A stretch of DNA of 64,000 nt from Pseudobacteroides cellulosolvens ATCC 35603 = DSM 2933 (lineage in GTDB: Bacteria; Bacillota; Clostridia; Acetivibrionales; DSM-2933), in assembly GCF_001262605.1 (NCBI RefSeq), contig NZ_LGTC01000001.1, positions 4,846,001 through 4,910,000 on the forward strand. The letters are read 5' to 3'. Under the pieces are notes generated by a model, which saw only the letters and a program-made list of their open reading frames with translations, had not been told where the DNA came from and ran no database searches. This document shows positions 56,797 through 64,000 of the stretch, in pieces (positions within the stretch are counted from its first letter, which is position 1; every line of letters starts with the position of its first letter). Position numbers and translations under genes: made by a program.

Positions 56797-57228
56797 CTAA
56801 GCCACCTCTTTATAATAAATAAAAAGCATAATTTTTATACCACTTCCGCCACTACTTATGATATCATTATTATATAAAAAGTTCAATAGAACACGCTTCA
56901 CTGAACTTATACAAGCTAAAGAAAGGGTGAAAAAATCATTTCATTCCTGGATTATTGATTGAGCTTTTTCATTACATTTAATACAGTAAAAAATGAAGCC
57001 TTAAATTATTTATAGAATTTTATTATATTGATAATAAAACACATAGAATTTTAGCACTTAAAATAATATTTTCTGCGAATTATTAAATTAAGGAATACTT
57101 CGCTTAAAAACCTGTCATAAGAAATTATAGTGTCTGCATCTTCTGTTATCGGTGCATTTCACTTCTTAATAAGGCACCTTAATTTCTTAGGCATAAAAAA
57201 ATATATATAATCTAAGGGGGATTTTTTT
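56797..57228. other. 432 bp divergent intergenic region upstream of GH30
   Basis: No gene visible. A TATATAAT at about 57203 and the RBS TAAGGGGGAT lie directly ahead of the GH30 start. A short inverted motif (aaggcaccttaatttcttag) lies just before it. Confidence 0.4.
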
Positions 57229-59049
57229 ATGAAAAAAAGGATTCGTTTCACGAGTTTGGTAACGTTATTGACTTTTTTATTGGTCCTGGCGTTACCTCAA
57301 AACATGTATGCGGCATCTACAGTTACTCTTGACTGGGATACCAATTATCAGAATATTGATGGATTTGGTGTATCGGAAGCTTTTCATCAGTCAAATAATA
57401 TTGCACTTTTAGGCGACACTAAGAAAAATGAAATCTACGATTTGTTATTCTCAACAACCAAAGGAGCCGGTTTTTCCATCTTCCGTTCAATACTAGGCGA
57501 TGGGGGGACTTGGGGTAATGCAGAAGATGGTCCAAACAAAACAATGCAGCCATCTGAAACAACATGGGACTGGAAGGAATCAAACGATGATCAGATACCT
57601 ATGTATAAAGAAATCCGTGAAAAATACGGAATTGATAAGCTTCTTTATACTGCATGGAGCCCACCGGCCTGGATGAAATCAAACGGTTCTACTTCCAGAG
57701 GAACTATTAAAGCAGATAAATATCAAGCTTATGCTACATATCTAGCTGAACATATAAAAAACTACAAATCGAAATTCGGTATTGATATTACACATATTGG
57801 AATTTCCAATGAACCTAACCTGGAAACCAACTATTCCTCATGTACATGGTCATCATCTCAATTTAAAACATTTATGAAGGATTATCTGGTACCAACTTTC
57901 GATAAAGAAAATATAACTGCAAAAGTTATTATGGGAGAACCCATGGCATGTACCGAATCCTTTGCAATAGACAGCCTCAATGATGCTACTGCATCTAAAA
58001 GAACCGATATAGTTGGCTGCCATAACTATGGATCTACATATGTAGCATTCCCTACTACAAAGTCAAAGGGAAAAGGTATTTGGATGACAGAAGTATCGGA
58101 TATGAATGGTAATGATATTACAATTAACGACGGCTTGAAATGGGCAAAGGAAGTTCATGATTTTATGACTATAACCCAGGGAAATTCATGGAGTTACTGG
58201 TGGGGTGCATGCTACAAAACACACAATGGTGAAGGTCTAATTCAAATGAACATGGGTGCAAAAACTTATACAGTTGCTAAAAGGCTTTATACAATCGGAC
58301 AATATGCAAGGTTTATTAGACCTGAATGGCAGAGATTTTCTGCTACAGCAAGCCCAGTATCAGGTGTATATGTGACAGCATACAAAGATCCGGCTACCGG
58401 TGAGTTTGCAGTAGTTGCTATCAATAATGGTTCATCAGATCAATCTGTATCATTTAACTTAAAAGGTTTTACTGCTTCAGCAGTTACACCATATACAACT
58501 TCAGCATCCCAGAATTTAGCTGAAGGTTCAAGCATAGCAGTAAGCGGATCAAGTTTTACAGGTAATTTACCTGCAAAGTCGGTAACTACATTTGTTGGAG
58601 CAAAACCAACCAAAAAGGTAAGCGGATATATTTCAAGTTCTTCATCAGACCTTAAGGAAGGTTTTAAAGTAGAAGCAGAAGGAACATCAACCTTAACTGA
58701 TGACAAGGGATACTTTGAACTCACAAATATACCTGAAAACACTACTGAAACTACTGTGAAAATAAGTAAAGATGGTTATCTTGCCAGAGAAATAAAAAAT
58801 GTAAAGGTATCCGGAACGTTAGGAACCAATGGTAATCCTGTGGAGATCTGGGCTGGAGATACTACCCAGGATGGTGCTATCAACATGGCTGATGTCCTGC
58901 AGATAGCGAAATTTTTCAACAGCACATCAGGCAGTACCAAATATAATGCCGAGGCTGACCTAAGCAATGATGGTGTTGTGAATATGGCGGATGTCTTGAT
59001 AGTTGCAAAGCATTTTAATGCAACAATTGATAGTTACCCAGCATTGTAA
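57229..59049 (+). CDS. GH30 family glycanase with C-terminal XDoc
   Basis: 606 residues. Signal peptide (1-28), GH30 (beta/alpha)8 barrel plus beta side domain (about 30-455), X module (about 463-540) and dockerin (about 544-603; GDTTQDGAINMADVLQI and DLSNDGVVNMADVLIV). Catalytic acid/base Glu in ISNEPN (near 195) and nucleophile Glu in WMTEVSD (near 288). Motifs such as TAWSPPAWMKSNGS resemble subfamily GH30_8 glucuronoxylan endo-xylanases, the most likely activity, but the glucuronate-contact residues were not verified. The dockerin places it in a cellulosome. Single gene with its own promoter and terminator. Confidence 0.92.
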   Translation: MKKRIRFTSLVTLLTFLLVLALPQNMYAASTVTLDWDTNYQNIDGFGVSEAFHQSNNIALLGDTKKNEIYDLLFSTTKGAGFSIFRSILGDGGTWGNAEDGPNKTMQPSETTWDWKESNDDQIPMYKEIREKYGIDKLLYTAWSPPAWMKSNGSTSRGTIKADKYQAYATYLAEHIKNYKSKFGIDITHIGISNEPNLETNYSSCTWSSSQFKTFMKDYLVPTFDKENITAKVIMGEPMACTESFAIDSLNDATASKRTDIVGCHNYGSTYVAFPTTKSKGKGIWMTEVSDMNGNDITINDGLKWAKEVHDFMTITQGNSWSYWWGACYKTHNGEGLIQMNMGAKTYTVAKRLYTIGQYARFIRPEWQRFSATASPVSGVYVTAYKDPATGEFAVVAINNGSSDQSVSFNLKGFTASAVTPYTTSASQNLAEGSSIAVSGSSFTGNLPAKSVTTFVGAKPTKKVSGYISSSSSDLKEGFKVEAEGTSTLTDDKGYFELTNIPENTTETTVKISKDGYLAREIKNVKVSGTLGTNGNPVEIWAGDTTQDGAINMADVLQIAKFFNSTSGSTKYNAEADLSNDGVVNMADVLIVAKHFNATIDSYPAL

Positions 59050-59067
59050 GCCAACTTAAAAATCATT

Positions 59068-59106
59068 AAAGGGAATGTCGAATATTGTTTCGGCATTCCC
59101 TTTTTA
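59068..59106 (+). terminator. Terminator of the GH30 gene
   Basis: aaagggaatgtcgaa pairs with ttcggcattcccttt, followed by TTTTT. Confidence 0.9.
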
Positions 59107-59187
59107 TGTACACTTAATTCTACTACATATAAGTATTTTATTATATTTTGCAAAAATCAATAATCACTTCTAAAGATACCAACTAAA

Positions 59188-59628
59188 TTACTTACCATAT
59201 ATTTCAGCATTGCGAGATAACAATTCATTGTATTTTTTATAGGACATGTCAAGCAATGCCTTATCCTGACTATATGTTACAATCTGCAAAGCATGCTCAA
59301 TATAAAAGAACCCCCCGTCTGAAAATTTTTCCTTTTCCGAGACATTGAACTTTTCACTTTCTGTGCTCATAATAAACCAAATAATTTTATTACAAACAGG
59401 CTTACGCCGTGTAATTGAATAAAATTCATAACTTGTCCTACCGGCTATTGTAACAATCTCCGCAGTGACCCCACCTTCCTCCATAACCCTTTTTATTGCT
59501 ACATCGGCAGGTACTTCATTATTTCGGATTAAACCTTTGGGAAATACCCATTCCTCTTTCTCATTTTTAAGTAAAAATACCTTTTCTCCAAAAAACACAA
59601 CACCGCCAGCACAACTTCTTTCCAGCAT
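59188..59628 (-). CDS. NUDIX hydrolase-like protein, altered Nudix box
   Basis: 146 residues. The Nudix fold is clear (SCAGGVVFFGEKVFLLKN, EEWVFPKGLIRNNEVPADVA). The box should read G-x5-E-x7-REUxEExGU; here it is GLIRNNE...KRVMEEGGV, with the conserved Arg-Glu pair replaced by Lys-Arg while the two metal-binding Glu remain. Activity on nucleoside diphosphates linked to another moiety is plausible but may be altered or lost. Confidence 0.8.
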   Translation of the reverse strand: MLERSCAGGVVFFGEKVFLLKNEKEEWVFPKGLIRNNEVPADVAIKRVMEEGGVTAEIVTIAGRTSYEFYSITRRKPVCNKIIWFIMSTESEKFNVSEKEKFSDGGFFYIEHALQIVTYSQDKALLDMSYKKYNELLSRNAEIYGK

Positions 59629-59681
59629 AAAATGCCCTCCATATACCTCATTTTTTTAGCATAATTTATAAAATAGTTGAC

Positions 59682-60152
59682 TTATCCTTCATAACGTATT
59701 GATTTTACATGGTATGAACTACAAACATCTTTATTAATCTCATTTTCTACAATATCTCCTGGTCTTTTCAGCATTAGAGCTCTTCCTAGTGTTGAAATAT
59801 ATGATAAATCCTTATTAGATTTGGAATCATCATAAGGTGAAACAATTCTATAATAGTATACTCCATGTTCATTATTACTCTCAAGCTCCACAGTACTTCC
59901 AATAATAACATAGGGTAAATAATTAAGAGACTTTAATTTTTCACGGGTTGGCCTATCAATAATTTGGGATGTTTTAATTAGCTCTTCCAGTTTTTTTAAG
60001 TAGTTATCTAAAAAAATGTTGAAATCATCACGCAAAACCGATGGTTCACAGTAAATATCATTTACTATTTCATTCTTCCGTTCCTCAAAGTCGACAAGAT
60101 GCTGTAAAATAGCCCTATAGACATATGTAGTCAGTTCAATGATTGAGTACAT
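59682..60152 (-). CDS. GreA/GreB C-terminal-domain protein
   Basis: About 156 residues. The second half matches the GreA/GreB C-terminal FKBP-like domain (VIIGSTVELES, YYYRIVSPYDD, YISTLGRALMLKRPGDIV), which binds RNA polymerase in Gre factors. The N-terminal half is helical (ILQHLVDFEERKNEIVNDIY) but does not carry the GreA finger acidic tip I would expect, so it may be a Gre-like or Rnk-like regulator of RNA polymerase rather than a cleavage factor. I moved the start to 60152 (RBS AAAGGGG). Confidence 0.75.
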   Translation of the reverse strand: MYSIIELTTYVYRAILQHLVDFEERKNEIVNDIYCEPSVLRDDFNIFLDNYLKKLEELIKTSQIIDRPTREKLKSLNYLPYVIIGSTVELESNNEHGVYYYRIVSPYDDSKSNKDLSYISTLGRALMLKRPGDIVENEINKDVCSSYHVKSIRYEG

Positions 60153-60558
60153 GGAACACTTTCCCCTTTCGAATGTTAAATAGGACAAAATCATACGCAA
60201 TGAAGCTTTTATACTTGGAAGAATGGAAACAATTCGACATAATACATGCAATCTCTTTTCGTTTGTCAATTAAAAAAACCTTATATGTAAGTGACTGAAT
60301 TAAAAAATTGAAACAGCTTAATTTTTGAATGAGACATTGAATTTTAAGAATAGATATTTTGACTGAGGATTTTCTATTTTCCCGTCCTACAGCCAATATA
60401 TGTGCATTAACCACATCAGCAATTATTGATTGTGATTTGGAATTGTTTGCACCATCCGAAAACCAATATATGTCGCTTGCAAAAAACGAACATATTTGGA
60501 CTATAAACATAAAAATCAAAAAATATGAAATTATTTTTATATTTCTTTTCTTTGCCAA
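60136..60558 (-). CDS. Small single-span membrane protein, uncertain
   Basis: About 140 residues from a TTG (RBS GAGGT) with a transmembrane helix near the N-terminus (ISYFLIFMFIVQICSFFAS) and a Cys/Lys-rich tail. It overlaps the Gre-like gene start by 17 bases. Composition in the last 80 residues is unusual, so it may be a decayed gene. No family recognised. Confidence 0.35.
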   Translation of the reverse strand: MAKKRNIKIISYFLIFMFIVQICSFFASDIYWFSDGANNSKSQSIIADVVNAHILAVGRENRKSSVKISILKIQCLIQKLSCFNFLIQSLTYKVFLIDKRKEIACIMSNCFHSSKYKSFIAYDFVLFNIRKGKVFHVLNH

Positions 60559-60810
60559 GGTAACATACCTCAAATCTATCTCTTTTTACCAATGTTATTA
60601 AATGGAAAATAGCAAAAAAATAGAACAAGGCATCACGCAAATTATTTGCGAAACGCCTATATTATATATGGTAACATAAATGTAAATGGATGTCAATCAT
60701 GTTCCAATTTTCCACTTAATTACTGACTGAATATTAAATGGATTTGATTCAATTAACTAACAGTGCAGCCTCTTGAATGTTTGATTAGTAGAGCTGTTTT
60801 CTATTAGGTT

Positions 60811-61521
60811 CTATCCCTGTTTATAAACAATAGAAACTTTGTCACTTCTCATAAAATCATATGGGAAAACGGCTTTCCCGCCATTTCCATCCAAGTCTAC
60901 TCCGCTGTTCATGTAACAGTTCCATACATATTGTGAACAATAGAATTTATCTGTTTTAGTTTTATTAAATAAATTACTAAAGTAGCTAAATGGTGTGCCT
61001 ATTTTTGTATGCCCGTATGAAATGGCATCCGCAATAACTTTTTCATCTACCTTAGGACGTACGACGACAACTTTTTTATATCTTGTCCTCCAATCATTTT
61101 CAGCATTTTTAACACCATCCTGAAAGAGTTCCAGAACTTTTTGCGGATCAGAGTCTACAAACGCAGAATGTGTAGTAAGTGAACCCATCATAATTGCATT
61201 TATATCACTATTATCCTTATCAATTACACAAATCAATATGTCTCCAGGCTTTCCAAGATATTTTTCATTGGAATTGTACAAGTCCATATCCTTCTCCACT
61301 ACCAAGTTGTCCCAGTTTTTTTCTATGTATGTTTGAAATTTTAAAGTATCTATCATTTCCTTTGAAATTGCATCTACCTCATTTATGCCACTTTTTATAC
61401 TGTCATAAAAAGACTTAACATCCGGATTAATTGGTTTGGAAAACGAAAATGCACTTGCATAGTTAACATTAACAGCTATTATTCCTGCACATAGTAAAGA
61501 TAAAATTAATTTCTTCTTCAT
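60811..61521 (-). CDS. Secreted permuted papain-fold (YiiX/NlpC-like) enzyme
   Basis: About 236 residues with a signal peptide (1-24, ending YASA-FSF). The core matches permuted NlpC/P60-like enzymes: KPGDILICVI, a catalytic His in THSAFVD, and a Cys in KFYCSQYVW, followed by FPYDFM. Relatives cleave peptide or lipid amide bonds in the cell envelope. The start at 61521 overlaps the stop of the glycosyltransferase by 4 bases (ATGA type), showing translational coupling. Confidence 0.8.
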   Translation of the reverse strand: MKKKLILSLLCAGIIAVNVNYASAFSFSKPINPDVKSFYDSIKSGINEVDAISKEMIDTLKFQTYIEKNWDNLVVEKDMDLYNSNEKYLGKPGDILICVIDKDNSDINAIMMGSLTTHSAFVDSDPQKVLELFQDGVKNAENDWRTRYKKVVVVRPKVDEKVIADAISYGHTKIGTPFSYFSNLFNKTKTDKFYCSQYVWNCYMNSGVDLDGNGGKAVFPYDFMRSDKVSIVYKQG

Positions 61522-62765
61522 AGTATTCCTCCCATCTGCGTGCTTAGCACGTACCACCCTTCATTCCTTTGTGATAATGCCGATTTACTTATTATTTTAA
61601 AGATTTCGTCAACTCCTTTCTTATACCCCCCTGCTTCTCTAAGTGACTTTCCTATCTTTTCACTGTTTGTTTTGTAACTTTTGTCAGATAAGATATTAAC
61701 TACAGACTGCTTTAACAATTCAGGGGTAACTTTATATTTTTCAATAACAATGCCTGCACCAAGTTTAGCAACTCTATCAGCAACAATAGGCTGGTCAAAG
61801 AATTGAGGTACAAGGATCAATGGAACAGAATAATACAGTGCCTCATTTACACTATTCATACCGCCATGGGTAATAAATACATCTGCATGTTTTAAAATCT
61901 CAAGCTGGGGTACATAGTTACGGATAATAAAGTTTGATGGAACAGATTCAAATTTATCGACATCTATATTTTGACCTACAGACATAATAATTTTTATATC
62001 CATATTGCAAAAAGCTTTAAAACAACTTTGATAAAACTCAATAGACTCATTAAATATTGTGCCTAAAGATATATAAATAATTTTTTCATTATTAATCTGT
62101 AAGGATGGATCTAATTTTTCTTTTCTATCAATTATAGACGGACCAATGAACTTATAGCTCTCATCGAAGCTTTCACCATACATTTGAAAGTACTTGGAGG
62201 TATAAACGATATTCATATCATTTTTTATTGTACATAGTGATGAAAGATCAGGGAGCATTAGTTCATACTTTCCCCATAAATATTTTATAATATCAACAAT
62301 CTCAGATCCATTTAGAAGCCTACTTAATACCGGCATACACCCATTAATAAAAACTGAAAAGTAATCTGTTTTATTATTAGTTGCAAAAGTAGAATTAGAG
62401 CTAATTGCGGGTATCCCTAATACTCGTCCAACTTCACTGCCAAAGAAAAATAATGAGTCATAGATAATGTAGTCAAACTTTTCTTTCAAACTAAATATAA
62501 TATCTATTATTCCTTTGTAAAGTCGACCTATCTCTATTAATTGAGGTTCAATATCCTCAAAGTTTATGTTCCCGTTTTGGAATCCCGACTCGTCAAAATT
62601 TTTATACCCTTGAAACTTTGCACCTAAGCTTTCAATTTTTTCTTTAAATTCCTCACCTGCTATATAGGTCACTTTTTCTCCTCTTTCAATTAATTCTTTA
62701 ACTAAACCTAGCGTGGGATTAACGTGCCCATAACCAAATACATTTACAAATAATACTTGAGACAT
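61518..62765 (-). CDS. MGT-type (UGT/GT1) glycosyltransferase
   Basis: 415 residues of the macrolide glycosyltransferase family. N-terminal FGYGHVNPTLGLVKELIERG with the active-site His, and the C-terminal donor signature ADVFITHGGMNSVNEALYYS, VPQFFDQPIVADRV. It transfers a sugar from a nucleotide sugar to a small acceptor such as a lipid or natural product, in the cytoplasm. It is coupled to a secreted papain-fold enzyme and divergent from a TetR regulator, which suggests inducible detoxification or surface glycolipid synthesis. Confidence 0.9.
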   Translation of the reverse strand: MSQVLFVNVFGYGHVNPTLGLVKELIERGEKVTYIAGEEFKEKIESLGAKFQGYKNFDESGFQNGNINFEDIEPQLIEIGRLYKGIIDIIFSLKEKFDYIIYDSLFFFGSEVGRVLGIPAISSNSTFATNNKTDYFSVFINGCMPVLSRLLNGSEIVDIIKYLWGKYELMLPDLSSLCTIKNDMNIVYTSKYFQMYGESFDESYKFIGPSIIDRKEKLDPSLQINNEKIIYISLGTIFNESIEFYQSCFKAFCNMDIKIIMSVGQNIDVDKFESVPSNFIIRNYVPQLEILKHADVFITHGGMNSVNEALYYSVPLILVPQFFDQPIVADRVAKLGAGIVIEKYKVTPELLKQSVVNILSDKSYKTNSEKIGKSLREAGGYKKGVDEIFKIISKSALSQRNEGWYVLSTQMGGIL

Positions 62766-62818
62766 ATTTACCCCTCCTTAATTAGAAAATATTTACTATT
62801 GAGAATTATATTACCTAT

Positions 62819-62828
62819 TAGTATACTA
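62819..62828. promoter_or_regulatory. Small palindrome in the gt/tetR divergent promoter
   Basis: tagtatacta, a perfect 10-base palindrome, 53 bases from each start region; a candidate TetR half-site only. Confidence 0.25.
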
Positions 62829-62881
62829 TTAAATAGACAAAACACCATAAATGTCCAAATTATAACAAGGAGTGAAAATTA

Positions 62882-63487
62882 GTGAAAAAAAGACTAATAA
62901 ATAAAACCAGAACTAGAAATGCCATTATTGAGGCGTTCCAATATTTGATGACAACAATGCCATTTGATAAAATCAGAATTCAAAATATCACGGATATTGC
63001 CGAAATAAACCGTCATTCCTTCTATAACCACTTCAACGACAAATACGATCTGCTATATGAGATCGTATTTCAAATGCTTGTAATTGATTATGATATTGGA
63101 ATCAGTGAATCATTAATACAACAAACAATAAACCAAGTTCCTCGAGTTTTACGTTATTTTGAAGAAAACCGGAGATTTTTTAAAAGTGCTTTTAAAGATG
63201 ACAGGCAGCAATCATTTAATAACTTCTTTCAAAATATGATTGTGGATTGGTTTACCACCATATTAAACAATAATGAAGATATCAATGATGCTAAAGAAGA
63301 TTCATTTCTTAAAGCACAAGCCAGATTTTATGTTGCCGGATATAGCCAACTTATAATGTATTGGTTGTATAATGAACCTGATAAACCCGCAGATGTAATG
63401 GCTGATGAAATTAAAAGAATCTTTGAAAGTGTGTCATATAAAAGACCTTCTTTTCCCAATATAGACCAAACTAATTCCAATAAATAA
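62882..63487 (+). CDS. TetR family transcriptional regulator
   Basis: 201 residues. N-terminal TetR HTH (TRNAIIEAFQYLMTTMPFDK, ITDIAEINRHSFYNHFNDKY) and a helical ligand-binding domain. The start is a GTG after CAAGGAGTG. It is divergent from the glycosyltransferase gene and convergent with the permease gene, whose 3' end it overlaps by 54 bases. It likely represses one or both neighbours in response to a small molecule. Confidence 0.92.
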   Translation: MKKRLINKTRTRNAIIEAFQYLMTTMPFDKIRIQNITDIAEINRHSFYNHFNDKYDLLYEIVFQMLVIDYDIGISESLIQQTINQVPRVLRYFEENRRFFKSAFKDDRQQSFNNFFQNMIVDWFTTILNNNEDINDAKEDSFLKAQARFYVAGYSQLIMYWLYNEPDKPADVMADEIKRIFESVSYKRPSFPNIDQTNSNK

Positions 63488-64000
63488 TATTGCAGTCCCA
63501 AATAAAAACCATTTTTCCTCAACAAGAAAGCCTCTTTGCAAGCTAAACAGATAAAAATCCTTTGTGTACTTCCCTTTTGATAAAAATTCAAAGCCGTAGT
63601 AGGCAAACGGTATAAGATAGGCAAGTGCAATATTACCCGTAAAACATCCCACAATATACCCGGACGCCCCTAATATCAATGCAGAGATAAAGACCCCTGC
63701 GATTATTGACAACTCGTCAAACACACTTCCCTGTATAACAGCAACCGCTACAAAAATTACGGTGCCGGAAAGCAGCAAGAAAACTGAATATAATAGCCTT
63801 ATTAATGATGGAATTACAGGGGATACAGCCTTTGAATAAACTGTTTCCTTTATGCCCGAACTTTCTTCAATAAACGCAAGCCCTGGAATAAGCATTATAC
63901 CTAGAAGTGAAACAAATAATTCTCCGATGTTTGCCATAACCCTGAAATCCACCATTTTCAGACTAAAGAATATTTGTACGGCACAAATGGCCAATATGCA
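63434..64000 (-). CDS. Membrane protein, probable ABC-2-like permease, 5' end outside window
   Basis: The visible C-terminal 188 residues contain about six membrane segments (SLLGIMLIPGLAF, FLLLSGTVIFVAVAVIQ, AGVFISALILGASGYIVGCF, LFGTAILFIGISLVYIG). EESSGIKETVYSKAVSP resembles the coupling helix of ABC-2 permeases. The frame continues past the right edge. Its end overlaps the end of the TetR gene by 54 bases on the other strand. Confidence 0.7.
   Translation of the reverse strand, partial: CILAICAVQIFFSLKMVDFRVMANIGELFVSLLGIMLIPGLAFIEESSGIKETVYSKAVSPVIPSLIRLLYSVFLLLSGTVIFVAVAVIQGSVFDELSIIAGVFISALILGASGYIVGCFTGNIALAYLIPFAYYGFEFLSKGKYTKDFYLFSLQRGFLVEEKWFLFGTAILFIGISLVYIGKRRSFI

Noticed and set aside
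1..64000. tRNA, rRNA, or CRISPR arrays
   Set aside because: None seen on reading; small or divergent RNA genes cannot be excluded without a covariance search.

Overview
The window looks like chromosome of a mesophilic, spore-forming, cellulosome-producing clostridium. Three secreted proteins carry a type II-like X module plus dockerin (XDoc), and a fourth combines an XDoc with a cohesin. One surface protein ends in three SLH repeats, and there are spore genes (tlp, a broken spoVFB). Type II-like dockerins on enzymes themselves are a known trait of Pseudobacteroides (Bacteroides) cellulosolvens and its relatives; that assignment is inference, not proven here. DNA is AT-rich with clostridial ribosome binding sites.

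Layout. 1-6.4 kb (minus): a two-gene cellulosomal unit, a small XDoc-cohesin adaptor gene broken by an in-frame TAA, then the first 1,758 codons of a giant XDoc/Big_2/FN3/VWA/RHS protein that runs off the left edge. 7.1-8.9 kb: secreted papain-like cysteine protease and a small membrane-anchored protein. 9.0-10.3 kb: IS3-family remnant and small genes. 10.6-16.1 kb: a visibly more GC-rich block with a PadR regulator, two tandem MutS-like ATPases and a condensation-type acyltransferase, with the same ~33 bp palindromic box in front of padR and of the ATPase pair. 16.2-17.4 kb: gene debris (VWA remnant, HTH-like fragment, TRAM/recombinase-tail chimera). 17.4-21.9 kb: membrane-tethered PstS-like protein, two small proteins, and a LacI-sensor histidine kinase. 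22.0-24.6 kb: PL1-XDoc-PL9 pectate lyase split by a one-base frameshift in a G run. 25.0-27.8 kb: ABC-2 exporter with an SGNH hydrolase.

28-31.4 kb holds small, probably spore or envelope related genes and a decayed lipoprotein. 31.6-35.3 kb encodes an S-layer-anchored protein with the CLCA-type metalloprotease plus VWA layout. 35.4-42.1 kb: orphan PD-(D/E)XK nuclease, spoVFB deletion derivative, a large secreted carbohydrate-active-looking protein and kinase debris. 42.2-45.2 kb: three-gene glycerol-3-phosphate dehydrogenase-type operon. 45.4-52.0 kb: carB, a PurF-like protein without the catalytic cysteine, and a divergent tryptophanase-family lyase. 52.3-56.8 kb: alpha/beta hydrolase behind a palindromic operator, acyl-CoA synthetase-like ligase, DUF445 and cysteine-rich U32-like proteins. 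57.2-59.0 kb: dockerin-bearing GH30 glycanase. 59-64 kb: NUDIX, GreA-tail protein, an MGT-type glycosyltransferase coupled to a permuted papain-fold enzyme, a TetR regulator and a partial ABC-type permease.

Themes: plant cell wall attack (GH30, PL1/PL9, dockerins, cohesin) mixed with surface proteins of unclear role (RHS, CLCA-like), and an unusual amount of gene decay by single stops, frameshifts and deletions. A family of 65-90 bp hairpin repeats occupies at least four intergenic regions. All function calls come from reading motifs by eye; no database search was run.
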